Shown: positions 42,064-59,900, counted from the first letter of the stretch. The stretch: DNA of 64,000 nt from Sphingobium sp. AP49 (GCF_000281715.2 NZ_CP124576.1:3879001-3943000), one strand, 5' to 3'. Program-made: numbers and translations. The notes: generated from the letters alone by a model not told the origin.

Positions 42064-43410
42064 ATGATGGATACGCGGCGGGGCTTTCTGGGTCGGACTG
42101 GTAGCGCACTGGGTGCAACGTTGAGCTTGCCTCTGGCGCTTGAACCTTCGTTTGCGGCCTCGCCCGACACATCTGGCGACTGGCCGCGTGAAACATCTTT
42201 CCGCTTCACGGGCGAAATGGCAAATTTCGAGGCCGCACAACGTGCTCTGGCATCACTTTATGATGTCGAGCGCGATTTCGCGACATTCGACGCGGCCTAT
42301 TATGGCGCCATGACATTGCCGGTGCAGGCGAGCTATCGCGCCTATTCCCAATGGGTGAACCGCAACAATTCGCTGTTCCTGCGCAATGCCGCTCCGGGTC
42401 ATCCGCGCGATACGGAATTGGACTGCTCGCGCGCGGCCGTCGCGAAGCTGCTGGGCGCACGCACCGAGGAGATCGCGCTGTCGGGCGGCGGCACCGAGGC
42501 CCTCTATGCGTTGATCGCCAATTATGCGCTGCTCAAGGCTGGCGACGCGGTGATCTATGCCGATGTCGACTATGACGAGATGCAATATGCCTGCGACTAC
42601 CTGGAGCAGAGCCGGGGCGCCCGCATCGTCCGCTTCAGCCTGCCCGAGCCGCATACGGAAGCGAATATCCTGGCCGCCTATGACAGGATATTGAAGGAAA
42701 CACCGCGCGCGAAACTGCTGCTGCTCACCCATTTGTCCAATCGCAATGGACTGGTGCCGCCGGTCAAGGCCATCATCGCGATGGCCAAGGCGCGCGACGT
42801 CGACGTGATCCTGGACAGTGCACAGGCGGTCGGCCACCTGCCTTTCACGGTTGCGGACACCGGCGCGGATTTCATCGGCTTTTCGCTCCACAAATGGCTG
42901 GCCGCGCCGCTGGGCACCGGCGGCATCTATATCCGCAAGGAACGGTTGCAGGATATCGCGCCCTGGCTGGGCAACCGCATTCATGGACCGGAGGATATCC
43001 GCGCACGCATCCCCACCGGCACGGTCGATTTCGCGGCCCGCCTGACCATCCCCCGCGCAATCGAGGTGCAGGACGCGATCGGGCTGGACGCCAAATATCG
43101 CCATCTTGTGCGGCTGCGTGACTATTGGGTGGAAGGGGTGCGCGACATCGCCGGCCTGGAGATCATGCTGCCGCAGGAGACCGGCCGCTTCGGCGCCGTC
43201 ACCGGGTTCCGCTTACCCGGCATGAAGGGACCAGATGATGCGAAGGTCGCCGCCAAGCTATTCCTCGACAAATATCGGCTGCTGCTGGTAGCCAAGGCGG
43301 GACTAGCATCCGGACCGGTGCTGCGCGTGACACCGGCGCTGTTCAACGACAGTAGCGAACTGGATCGGCTGGTCACCGCCATTCGGGCAGAACGTCGAAT
43401 GTTCCTTTAG
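42064..43410 (+). CDS. Tat-exported class V aminotransferase-fold PLP enzyme
   Basis: A 448-residue PLP enzyme with an N-terminal Tat signal (DTRRGFLGRTGSALGATLSLPLAL), so folded export to the periplasm is predicted. Class V features: LSGGGTEALYALIANYALL, VDVILDSAQAVGHLPF (cofactor Asp) and the PLP lysine Lys277 in FIGFSLHKWLAAPLGTGG. Periplasmic PLP enzymes are uncommon; the best-known is PvdN, which modifies the pyoverdine side chain in pseudomonads, but no siderophore synthesis genes lie here. Cysteine desulfurase or isopenicillin-epimerase-like activities are other class V options. ATG 42064 or 42067 both follow AAAGGGG. Confidence 0.82.
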   Translation: MMDTRRGFLGRTGSALGATLSLPLALEPSFAASPDTSGDWPRETSFRFTGEMANFEAAQRALASLYDVERDFATFDAAYYGAMTLPVQASYRAYSQWVNRNNSLFLRNAAPGHPRDTELDCSRAAVAKLLGARTEEIALSGGGTEALYALIANYALLKAGDAVIYADVDYDEMQYACDYLEQSRGARIVRFSLPEPHTEANILAAYDRILKETPRAKLLLLTHLSNRNGLVPPVKAIIAMAKARDVDVILDSAQAVGHLPFTVADTGADFIGFSLHKWLAAPLGTGGIYIRKERLQDIAPWLGNRIHGPEDIRARIPTGTVDFAARLTIPRAIEVQDAIGLDAKYRHLVRLRDYWVEGVRDIAGLEIMLPQETGRFGAVTGFRLPGMKGPDDAKVAAKLFLDKYRLLLVAKAGLASGPVLRVTPALFNDSSELDRLVTAIRAERRMFL

Positions 43411-43762
43411 GGGCATCCAGCCGCCCCGTCGCCGCCGAGCGATGGGAATGGGCGCGAGCACCCTTCACAAACCGGACATGAGCTTCTATATGAAGCATTC
43501 GCAAGACGGCAGGATATTTGGTTCCAAGCATCCTGTCGCGCCCGATACCGTTCGGGAGCCTAAGCCGCATTGCGCACGGCAAAGGCAGGAATAGAGCGGT
43601 TTTTCGGGTATCTCAAGACGCTGGCAGTGCGGTTCGGACGGTCCCGACCCGCACTTTTTTGCGTGGAGCAAGTGGGGCGAATCACCCCCAATTGCGCCCA
43701 CATTTCGGCCGAATTTTCGCTGCGATGCGAAAAAACGCGATGAACAGACAGGCAGGATACGC
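43411..43762. other. Intergenic region upstream of rpoB
   Basis: 352 bp without a gene. It holds the strong terminator-like hairpin at 43627-43660 and a 102-bp leader to rpoB. rplJ/rplL, usually just upstream of rpoB, are absent, so rpoBC must have a promoter here or read through from upstream. I could not place the promoter with confidence. Confidence 0.6.
43627..43660 (+). terminator. Terminator or attenuator 100 bp upstream of rpoB
   Basis: Stem GTGCGG-T-TCGG / CCGA-C-CCGCAC (ten pairs, one internal mismatch, loop ACGGTC), followed directly by T6. Either it ends the aminotransferase transcript or it attenuates transcription entering rpoBC. Confidence 0.8.
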
Positions 43763-47929
<4,167 letters not shown>

Positions 47930-48010
47930 GGGCGTGCGGGCGCCGTCCTGTAGGATGGCGCCCCTGCCCTCTTCGCCCCAAGAATTTTGCCCTCATGAGG
48001 GAATGACAAG

Positions 48011-52267
<4,257 letters not shown>

Positions 52268-52284
52268 TCTTTGCAATGAAGGGC

Positions 52285-52308
52285 GCCGCTTCCTACATGG
52301 GAAGCGGC
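52285..52308 (+). other. 3'-UTR hairpin after rpoC
   Basis: Perfect 9-bp stem GCCGCTTCC / GGAAGCGGC without T-tract, 18 bp after the rpoC stop and 37 bp before the terminator. May protect the mRNA end. Confidence 0.6.
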
Positions 52309-52344
52309 TCCCAGCCCGTCGGTTTCGACAGGAACCGATAGATT

Positions 52345-52385
52345 GCCCGTCGGATCAGCAAGGATCCGGCGGGCTTTTCTTTTTC
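52345..52385 (+). terminator. Intrinsic terminator of rpoBC
   Basis: 12-pair stem (GCCCGTCGGATC with GATCCGGCGGGC, one T-G wobble), loop AGCAAG, then TTTTCTTTTT. Confidence 0.93.
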
Positions 52386-52457
52386 CGGCAGGATGTGAGG
52401 CCGGTCATGGCGGCAATGCGCCCGTCAAAAAGTCTGTCGACAAGTCTCATAAAGCGC

Positions 52458-52486
52458 TTGACCGACTCGAAAACCCCGCCTATCTG
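52458..52486 (+). promoter_or_regulatory. Sigma-70-type promoter of tRNA-Gln
   Basis: TTGACC at 52458-52463, a 17-base spacer, TATCTG at 52481-52486; transcription would begin about 25 bp before the mature tRNA end. Confidence 0.6.
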
Positions 52487-52518
52487 CGGCGTCCCAAGCG
52501 CGACGCGCTCAGGATTGA

Positions 52519-52592
52519 TGCCCGATCCTCTAATGGTAAGAGAGCGGACTCTGACTCCGTCAATCAAGGTTCGAATCCTTGTCGGGCATCCA
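52519..52592 (+). tRNA. tRNA-Gln (anticodon CTG)
   Basis: 74-base cloverleaf with encoded CCA. Acceptor TGCCCGA pairs with TCGGGCA; anticodon loop CTCTGAC between GCGGA and TCCGT gives anticodon CTG; T loop TTCGAAT. It has its own promoter after the rpoC terminator. Confidence 0.95.
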
Positions 52593-52690
52593 AATTCCCA
52601 TATATCGGTCGACAAATAGGCCCATTGGGTTGACGATGACGCACGCCATTTCCCCGGCCTGAAACCGTCCCCGCATCCCGCGCGTATCAG

Positions 52691-54133
52691 GTGGTGAATG
52701 ATCCCATCAGTGCGAGGCCGGCCTTGAAGCGATATTTCCACGCAGCGTCCATTGCGCTTCTGCTCTTGAGTTCAAGCTCGCAGGCCGTTTCGCAACCCCG
52801 GCTCGATCTGACAGAGCATGCCGTCGACCAGCCCCAACCTTACGCCATGGTCCAGCATCCGCGATGGTCTCGCGATGCCGTTTTATATGAAATCAATTTG
52901 CGACAATTTACGCACGAAGGCAGCCTTCGTGCTGCGCAGGCCGAATTACCGCGCCTTCAGAAAATGGGCGTGGGCATTATTTGGCTGATGCCAATTCATC
53001 CCATCGGCGAGAAGAACAGGCTGGGCGCACTGGGCAGCCCCTATTCGGTTCGAGACTATCTGGCGGTCAATCCGGAATTTGGCTCGCTCGCGGATCTGAA
53101 AGCCTTCGTTACGACCGCCCACAGGCTCGGCATGTATGTTATCCTCGACTGGGTGGCCAATCACTCATCCTGGGACAACACGCTAACCCTGACGCACCCC
53201 GATTGGTATGAACATGACGAGCAAGGCGAATTTAGGCCGCCTGCCTGGACCAGTTGGACCGATGTCATCGCGTTTGACTATGCCAGACCCGGCCTGCGTC
53301 GCTACATGACCGAGGCCCTCAAATATTGGGTGCGAGAAGCCGATGTCGACGGATTTCGGGCCGACTATGCCGGCGGCGTGCCACTGCAATTCTGGGAAAA
53401 TGCCCGGACAGAACTGGAACAGATCAAACCGGTTTTCATGCTGGCCGAATGGGATTATCCCGAACTGCATCGGCGTGCATTTGATGCCTCTTATGCCTGG
53501 AAGCTGGTTCAGGCGATGCGCGATGTCGCTCAGGGCCGCGCCAATACCGCAGCACTGGCCGGCTATTGGAACGTTGAAGCGGATGCGTGGCCGCATGAAG
53601 CCTATCGCCTGGCCTATACCAGCAATCATGACAGCAGCGCGTGGGAAGGCTCCGACCGAGACATATATGGCCCGGCACTGACCGCCATGACCGCCCTCAC
53701 CTTTGCAGCGGACACGATGCCGCTGATCTACAACGGCCAGGAGGCCGAATATCCCAAACGTCTAAACTTCCTCACGCGCGACGCTATCGCCTGGCGCGAT
53801 GCGCCCGCCGCAAAGCTCTACAGCCGCCTGATTGCCTGGAAGAAAGCAAACCCTGCGACCTTTAATGGTCAATATGGCGGCGCCATGGTCGAGGTTAAAA
53901 CCAGCGCACCGGGCAAAATCTTCGCATTTGTCCGCCAGCGGGAAAAGAACAAGATTCTCGCCCTGTTCAATTTTACCGCCCAACCACAGCGGGTCACACT
54001 CCAAAGCCCCATTGCCCATGGCCGCTATGACAATTTTGACGGCGGGCAACCGATCGAAGTCAATGACGGCACGCAGTTGGAATTTCCGCCCTGGTCTTTC
54101 AAGCTGTTCGCGACCGGTACATCGACGCCATAA
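52691..54133 (+). CDS. Exported GH13 alpha-amylase family glycosidase
   Basis: A 480-residue secreted enzyme. Signal peptide about residues 1-34 (YFHAASIALLLLSSSSQAVSQ). TIM-barrel GH13 motifs: VILDWVANHSS (region I), DGFRADYAG with nucleophile Asp225, FMLAEWDYPE with acid Glu253, and TSNHDSSAW with Asp314. The C-terminal beta domain (KIFAFVRQREKNKILALFNFTAQPQRVTL) is present. GTG start at 52691 or 52694. Cleaves alpha-glucans or short maltosides; neighbours give no further clue. Codon use is less G/C-extreme than in rpoC. Confidence 0.88.
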   Translation: MVNDPISARPALKRYFHAASIALLLLSSSSQAVSQPRLDLTEHAVDQPQPYAMVQHPRWSRDAVLYEINLRQFTHEGSLRAAQAELPRLQKMGVGIIWLMPIHPIGEKNRLGALGSPYSVRDYLAVNPEFGSLADLKAFVTTAHRLGMYVILDWVANHSSWDNTLTLTHPDWYEHDEQGEFRPPAWTSWTDVIAFDYARPGLRRYMTEALKYWVREADVDGFRADYAGGVPLQFWENARTELEQIKPVFMLAEWDYPELHRRAFDASYAWKLVQAMRDVAQGRANTAALAGYWNVEADAWPHEAYRLAYTSNHDSSAWEGSDRDIYGPALTAMTALTFAADTMPLIYNGQEAEYPKRLNFLTRDAIAWRDAPAAKLYSRLIAWKKANPATFNGQYGGAMVEVKTSAPGKIFAFVRQREKNKILALFNFTAQPQRVTLQSPIAHGRYDNFDGGQPIEVNDGTQLEFPPWSFKLFATGTSTP

Positions 54134-54178
54134 TCCATATGGATCGCGCCTATGGACGTACGGCCATGTCCGCACTAT

Positions 54179-54192
54179 ATACCGGTCGGTAT
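54179..54192. promoter_or_regulatory. TetR operator at its own start
   Basis: ATACCGGTCGGTAT, a perfect palindrome (ATACC-N4-GGTAT), overlaps the proposed ATG of the TetR gene. Two near-identical copies flank the efflux promoter downstream, which points to autoregulation. Confidence 0.62.
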
Positions 54193-54802
54193 GGAAATGA
54201 CGGCAACACAGAGTGGCAGGGGCCGCCCGCGGGAGTTCGATCCCGAGGAAGCCCTGGCGGCTGCGCTACAGGTCTTCTGGCGGCGCGGCTATGAAGGCGC
54301 ATCGCTGGCGGAACTGACCGAGGCCATGGGCATCACCAAGCCCAGCCTTTACGCCTGTTTCGGCAACAAGGAGGCGCTGTTCCGCAAGGCGCTCGACCTC
54401 TATGAGCGCGACAAGCTCTGCTATGTGAAGGCATCGCTGGAGGAACCCACGGCCAAGGCCGTGGCCGAGCGCATGCTGCGCGGATCGCTGGCGATCCAGA
54501 CCGGCAACACTGACCCCCAAGGGTGCATGGGCGTCATCAGTTCGGTTGGCGGCACCGCCCATTCCGAATGTATTCGCGACGAGGTCTTGGCCCGTCGTGC
54601 CTCGTCCGACCGCGCCCTGCTCGACCGGTTCGAGCGTGCCAAGGCCGAAGGCGACCTGCCCGCAGGGGTCGAGCCGCAGGCGCTCGCCTGTTATCTGTCG
54701 ACCGTAATCCAGGGCATGGCCGTGCAGGCCGGCGCCGGCGTACCGCGCGACCGGCTGGAGCAGCTTATCGATACCACCCTCACCATGTGGCCGAGTAAAT
54801 AG
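54191..54802 (+). CDS. TetR/AcrR-family repressor of the RND efflux operon
   Basis: A 203-residue TetR regulator. The helix-turn-helix (about residues 15-60) reads FDPEEALAAALQVFWRRGYEGASLAELTEAMGITKPSLYACFGNKEALF. The ligand domain follows, with MGVISSVGGTAHSECIRDEVLARR, and the length is normal. Start ATG 54191 or 54197; neither has a strong ribosome site. It lies 158 bp upstream of the efflux operon on the same strand. Operators ATACC-N4-GGTA at its own start and around the efflux promoter suggest it represses both. The inducer is unknown. Confidence 0.86.
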   Translation: MEMTATQSGRGRPREFDPEEALAAALQVFWRRGYEGASLAELTEAMGITKPSLYACFGNKEALFRKALDLYERDKLCYVKASLEEPTAKAVAERMLRGSLAIQTGNTDPQGCMGVISSVGGTAHSECIRDEVLARRASSDRALLDRFERAKAEGDLPAGVEPQALACYLSTVIQGMAVQAGAGVPRDRLEQLIDTTLTMWPSK

Positions 54803-54861
54803 CGGAATTTATTTCGCTTTTGCAGCAAGGCGCCCCTTGAAATTGCCGCACTGCAAATAAA

Positions 54862-54924
54862 ATACCTTCCGGTACAAAAAGACGGTTGACGGGACAGTCC
54901 CCGTTAATATATACCATGCGGTAC
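54862..54924 (+). promoter_or_regulatory. Efflux operon promoter flanked by two TetR operators
   Basis: Operator copies ATACCTTCCGGTAC (54862-54875) and ATACCATGCGGTAC (54911-54924) bracket a promoter with TTGACG at 54886-54891 and TATATA at 54908-54913 (16-base spacer). The second operator overlaps the -10 and start site, so bound TetR should block polymerase. Confidence 0.68.
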
Positions 54925-54960
54925 ACAATGATGCTGGGTGCATAGCCCAGGGAGGTCATC

Positions 54961-54996
54961 ATGCAGCAATTCAATCTTCGGCGCTGTCGACGATAG
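54961..54996 (+). CDS. Putative 11-codon leader peptide of the efflux operon
   Basis: ATG 54961 follows GGGAGG by six bases and encodes MQQFNLRRCRR before TAG. The last two codons are CGA CGA, rare arginine codons in this G/C-rich genome. It lies 37 bp downstream of the promoter and about 195 bp upstream of the first structural gene, with short hairpins in between (CCCG-GTAA-CGGG at 55017-55028). It may be a translational or transcriptional attenuator; the peptide is not proven. Confidence 0.45.
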   Translation: MQQFNLRRCRR

Positions 54997-55190
54997 CGTC
55001 ACCCAAAGGGGCGGTTTCCCGGTAACGGGTGCCTCCTGTCTCATCATCTTTGCGCCCTCTTCGCGGCGGCTTGTGCCGCTCGCGCCGCAAGGACGCATGC
55101 CCGCATCTTCGGGCGATCATATCGGGACGCATGAGGCGTTTTACCGCGCGATGGCGCGTGCCCGATCCAGGTTACAGGAAGGAACAGGCC

Positions 55191-55598
55191 ATGGCTTTCC
55201 TCGATTTCGCCCAGGCACTTGCCGGTCCGCAGATGGCGGTCGGCGCCACCCGCCAACCCGCTGTTGCGCCGATCATCGACGCGCCAGCCACCGAATTTTC
55301 CGCCCAGGAATGGCAGATCGTCGATTTTGCCCGCACCGACGGCCTGCGCTCGCTGCGCGGCCCCGGCTCCTTTGCTCGTCTACGCAAATGGATCTGGGGC
55401 GAGGAACATAGCCCCACCCTCGCCAGCGAACGCCTCGAAGCGCTACGTCGGCTGGCCGTCGAGGCCTGGCACAAGGGCTATGCCGTTTCGCTTTCCGCCC
55501 TCGCCGCCTTCCGCGCGGCCGGCTTTTCCACTGCGCAGCTCGAACTGCTGCTCGCCACCATCAGCGCGGGCCGCGCCGCCCGCTCGCTCCGGAGTTAA
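55191..55598 (+). CDS. Unknown 135-residue protein, first structural gene of efflux operon
   Basis: Soluble protein starting MAFLDFAQALAGPQMAVGA, mainly helical. Features seen: EWQIVDFARTDGLRSLRGPGSFARLRKWIWG, two amphipathic helices (ASERLEALRRLAVEAWHKGY; SLSALAAFRAAGFSTAQLELLLATI) and an Arg-rich end. No family recognised and no signal peptide. AAGGAA lies before ATG 55191. The stop is 3 bp from the adaptor gene, so it belongs to the efflux operon and may affect its regulation or assembly. Confidence 0.65.
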   Translation: MAFLDFAQALAGPQMAVGATRQPAVAPIIDAPATEFSAQEWQIVDFARTDGLRSLRGPGSFARLRKWIWGEEHSPTLASERLEALRRLAVEAWHKGYAVSLSALAAFRAAGFSTAQLELLLATISAGRAARSLRS

Positions 55599-55601
55599 TC
55601 C

Positions 55602-56864
55602 ATGAACCAGTTCACCAAGATCACCGCCGACGGGACCGCGTCGGACATTCACGCCTCCCCCGGTGTCCGATGGTCGCGCAAGCATGGCGGTATCGCCGCC
55701 GTCGCGCTCATCGCCCTGTTCGGCATCGGCTGGAAGCTGGTCGACCGCCCGTCGGCCCAGGCTGCGGCCGTCCCGCTGGCGGCTGTCGGCGTTTCCGCGC
55801 CGCTCGCCCGCAGCGTGACGCAGTGGGATGATTATGTCGGCCGCTTCGCCCCCAGCCAGACGGTCGAGATTCGCCCGCGCGTGTCGGGCGCCGTGACCGC
55901 CATCCATTTCCGCGATGGCGACTTCGTGCGCCAGGGGCAATTGCTCTTCACCATCGACCAGCGCCCGTTCCAGGCGGCCCTGGCCGAGGCGCGGGCCAGC
56001 GTCGCCTCAGCCCGCAGCGCATTGCTGCTGGCGCAGAATGACTATGGTCGCGTCCAGCGGCTAACCGGCGACGAAGCCGTGTCGGCCAGTGAAGTGGACT
56101 CGCTCCGCTCGCGGCTGCAGGCAGCGCAGGCCGCCCTGGCCGGCGCGCAGGCGCGCGAACGCAGCCGGGCGCTGGACGTCGAGTTCACTCAGGTCCGTGC
56201 GCCGATTTCCGGCCGCGTGTCGGATCGCCGGGTCGACATCGGCAATCTGGTATCGGGCGGTGAAGGCAGCACAGCCTCGCTGCTGACCACGGTCAACAAG
56301 CTCGACCCCATCTACTTCAATTTCGATGCGTCCGAAGCGCTCTACCTCAAGTCGCAGCGCGACAAGGAGAATGGCGGCGCGGTCGAAGTGCGGTTGCAGG
56401 ATGAGGCGGACTATAACCACAAGGGCCGGCTCGACTTCACCGACAATGGCCTTGATCCCCGGTCGGGCACGATCCGCATCCGCGCCGTGTTCGACAATCC
56501 GGGCAATTTCCTGACCCCCGGCCTGTTCGGCAATATGCGCCTGGCCAATGGCGGCAAGGCCAATGCCCTGCTAGTTCCCGACGAGGCGATCCAGTCCGAC
56601 CAGGCGCGCAAGACCGTGCTGGTGGTCGACAAGGACGACAGTGTCGCGGTGAAGCCGGTCGAGCTTGGCCCGATCGTCGACGGGTTGCGCATCGTCCGCA
56701 GCGGGCTCGATCCCAAGGACCGGGTGATCGTCAGCAACCTGCAGGCGGCAATGCCGGGTGCCAAGGTCGCGGTGAAGCCGGCACGCATCACCCCGACCCC
56801 CGCGCCGGTCACCCCGGTCGACAGCGCCGCTCCGGTTGCTGCCCAGGCCACCTTCGCCCGGTAA
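55602..56864 (+). CDS. RND efflux periplasmic adaptor, MexE-type
   Basis: A 420-residue membrane fusion protein that links the pump to the outer-membrane channel. N-terminal helix anchor about residues 30-48 (IAAVALIALFGIGWKLV). Lipoyl/barrel-sandwich: RPRVSGAVTAIHFRDGDFVRQGQLLFTID. Hairpin domain about 105-180 (LAEARASVASARSALLLAQNDYGRVQRL), then APISGRVSDRRVDIGNLV and the beta-barrel with PGLFGNMRL. No lipobox. Closest in feel to MexE/AcrA subgroup. The tail is Pro/Ala-rich. Confidence 0.92.
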   Translation: MNQFTKITADGTASDIHASPGVRWSRKHGGIAAVALIALFGIGWKLVDRPSAQAAAVPLAAVGVSAPLARSVTQWDDYVGRFAPSQTVEIRPRVSGAVTAIHFRDGDFVRQGQLLFTIDQRPFQAALAEARASVASARSALLLAQNDYGRVQRLTGDEAVSASEVDSLRSRLQAAQAALAGAQARERSRALDVEFTQVRAPISGRVSDRRVDIGNLVSGGEGSTASLLTTVNKLDPIYFNFDASEALYLKSQRDKENGGAVEVRLQDEADYNHKGRLDFTDNGLDPRSGTIRIRAVFDNPGNFLTPGLFGNMRLANGGKANALLVPDEAIQSDQARKTVLVVDKDDSVAVKPVELGPIVDGLRIVRSGLDPKDRVIVSNLQAAMPGAKVAVKPARITPTPAPVTPVDSAAPVAAQATFAR

Positions 56865-56871
56865 GAACTGA

Positions 56872-56939
56872 CCCCACCCTTCACACGGGTGGGGCCAATC
56901 AAACGAAATCCCAAGCCCGTGATCCGGCCCAGCCGGATC
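56872..56939 (+). other. Two intercistronic hairpins between adaptor and pump genes
   Basis: CCCCACCC / GGGTGGGG (56872-56894, 7-base loop) and GATCCGGC-CCA-GCCGGATC (56921-56939), both perfect 8-bp stems without T-tracts. Probably RNA-stability elements tuning adaptor to pump ratio. Confidence 0.6.
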
Positions 56940-56977
56940 GCGCGGTATCCCTTTCGCCTTTCGCAAAGGACGATCCG

Positions 56978-59900
56978 ATGCGTTTCTCCCGTTTCTTCAT
57001 CGACCGGCCGATCTTCGCCGCCGTCATCGCGGTGGTCATCACCGTGGTCGGTGCGCTTGCCTTCGTCGGCCTGCCGGTGTCCCAATATCCCGACATCGTG
57101 CCCCCCACGGTCACGGTTTCCGCCCAATATCCCGGCGCATCCGCCGAAACAGTCGCGTCGACCGTGGCCGCGCCGATCGAACAGGAAATCAACGGCGTCG
57201 ACGACATGCTCTATCAGAGCAGCCAGTCGACCGGCGACGGCAAGGTCGTCATCACCGTCACCTTCAAGATCGGCACCGACCTGGATGCCGCGCAGGTGCT
57301 GGTGCAGAACCGCGTCGCGGTTGCCATCCCCCGCTTGCCCGAGGAAGTGCAGCGCCTAGGCGTCGTCACCCGCAAGACCACGCCCGAATTCCTGATGGTC
57401 GTGAACCTGCAATCGCCCGACGGCACCTATGACCGCGACTATATTTCCAACTATGCCCTGACCCAGGTGCGCGACCGGCTGGCCCGGCTCGACGGCGTGG
57501 GCGACGTGCAGCTGTTCGGTTCGCGCGACTATGCGATGCGGATCTGGATCGATCCGGATCGTGCCGCCGCGCTGGATCTGACGGCTGGCGAAATCGTCTC
57601 CGCCCTGCGCGCGCAGAATGTCCAGGTGTCGGCCGGCTCGATCGGCCAGCCGCCCTATGACCGGGGCGAGGCTTTCCAGCTTGGCGTCGAGATGCAGGGC
57701 CGTCTGACGACGCCGGAACAGTTTTCCGACATCGTTATCCGGTCGGACACCGATGGCCGACAGGTGCGCGTGCGCGATGTCGCCCGCGTCGAACTGGGCG
57801 CCCAGGATTATGGTACCAACACCTATCTCAGCAACAAGCCGACGGTCGTGATCGCGACGATGCAGCGCCCCGGCTCCAATGCGCTCGACGCGGCGGAGAA
57901 GGTCAAGGCGGAGATGGAGCAACTGTCCAAGCGCTTCCCCAAGGGCCTGGAATATAGCATCATCTACAACCCCACCGAATTCATCAGCCAGTCGATCGAC
58001 GCCGTCTATCACACGCTGTTCGAAGCAGTGATCCTGGTCGTCATCGTCATCCTGATCTTCCTGCAGAACTGGCGCGCGGCGGTCATCCCGATCATCGCGA
58101 TTCCCGTCTCGCTGATCGGCACGGCAACGATGCTGGCGGCGGTCGGATACTCGCTCAACAACCTGTCGCTCTTCGGCCTGGTGCTAGCGATCGGTATCGT
58201 CGTCGACGACGCGATCGTCGTGGTCGAGAATGTCGAACGCAATATCGAAAATGGCATGAGCCCGCTGCAGGCGGCCCGCGTGTCGATGGACGAAGTGTCG
58301 ACCGCGCTGGTGGCGATCGTGCTGGTGCTGTGCGCCGTGTTTGTGCCGACGCTGTTCATCACCGGCATTTCCGGTGCCTTCTACCAGCAGTTCGCGGTCA
58401 CCATCTCGACCGCAACGGTAATCTCGCTGATCCTCTCGCTCACCCTGTCGCCGGCTGCAGCCGCCCTGCTGCTGAAGCCCAAGCATGGTGCCCATGACCT
58501 CGACAACGCGCCGCGCTGGCGCCAGGTCGCGGCCAAGGCAGCGGATCGCTTCAACCGGGGCTTTGATCGGATGAGCACGGGCTATGCGCGCCTCACCCGC
58601 TTCCTCGTCGCGCGGCCCAAGAAGATGCTGCTGACCTATGCCGGCCTGATCGCCGCCACCATCGCCCTGTTCTGGGTGACGCCTGGCGGCTTCATCCCGG
58701 CGCAGGACCAGGGCTATTTCCTGGCCGTCGTCCAGCTGCCCTCGGGCGCATCGCTGGAACGCACCGACAAGGTGACGCGCGAGGTCGCGGCGAAGATCCT
58801 GCCGATCAAGGGCCTGCGCGGCGCGGTGATGTTCGCCGGCTTCCACGGCCCGTCGCAGACGCAGGCGCCCAACAGCGCGGCGATCTACTTCCCGTTCAAG
58901 AGCTTTGCCGAGCGCAAGGCCGAAGGCGCCACCTATGCCGGGATCATGGATCAGGCGAACAAGGCGGTCGCGGGCTATGACAAGGCGCGCATCCTGCTGG
59001 TGCCGCCGCCGCTGATCCAGGGCATCGGCTCAGCCGGTGGCTATCGCTTGATGCTGGAGGACCGGGAGGATCGCGGCTATGCGGAACTCAACAAGGTTGC
59101 CGGCGAACTGATCGGCAAGGCCAATCAGAGCCCCAGCCTGGCACAGGTCTATACATTGTTCGACGTCGGCACCCCGCGCATCTTCGCGGACGTCGATCGC
59201 CGCAAGGCCGACCTGCTGGGCGTACCGCCTGAGCGCGTGTTCGAGGCGATGCAGGTCTATCTCGGCTCCGCCTTCGTCAACGACTTCAACCTGCTGGGTC
59301 GCACCTATCGCGTGACCGCCCAGGCCGATGCCGAACATCGCGGCACCGTGGCCGACATCGCCAACTTGAAGACCCGGTCGAACAGCGGCCAGATGGTGCC
59401 GATCGGTTCGGTCTCCACCTTCCGCGACAAGACCGGTCCCTATCGCGTGGTTCGCTATAACCTGCTGCCCGCGGTGGAAATCGATGGCGACACGGCACCG
59501 GGCTATTCGTCGGGCCAGTCGCTGGCCACGATGGAGAAGCTCGCCGACGCCGCCCCTGCCGGCTATGCCAGCGAATGGACCGGCGTTGCCTATCAGCAGA
59601 TCAGTGCCGGCAACACCGCAGGCATCGTGTTCGGCATGGCGGTCTTCTTCGTCTTCCTGGTGCTGGCGGCGCAATATGAGAGCCTGACCTTGCCGCTGTC
59701 GATCATCCTGATCGTGCCGATGTGCCTGTTCGCGGCCATGCTGGGCGTGAACCTGCGGGGGATGGACAATAATATCCTCACGCAAATCGGTCTGGTCGTC
59801 CTGATCGCGCTCGCGGCGAAGAACGCCATTCTGGTGGTCGAATTCGCCAAGCAGGCGGAAGAGGAACAGGGGCTTAGCCCGGTCGAAGCCGCCGTTCAGG

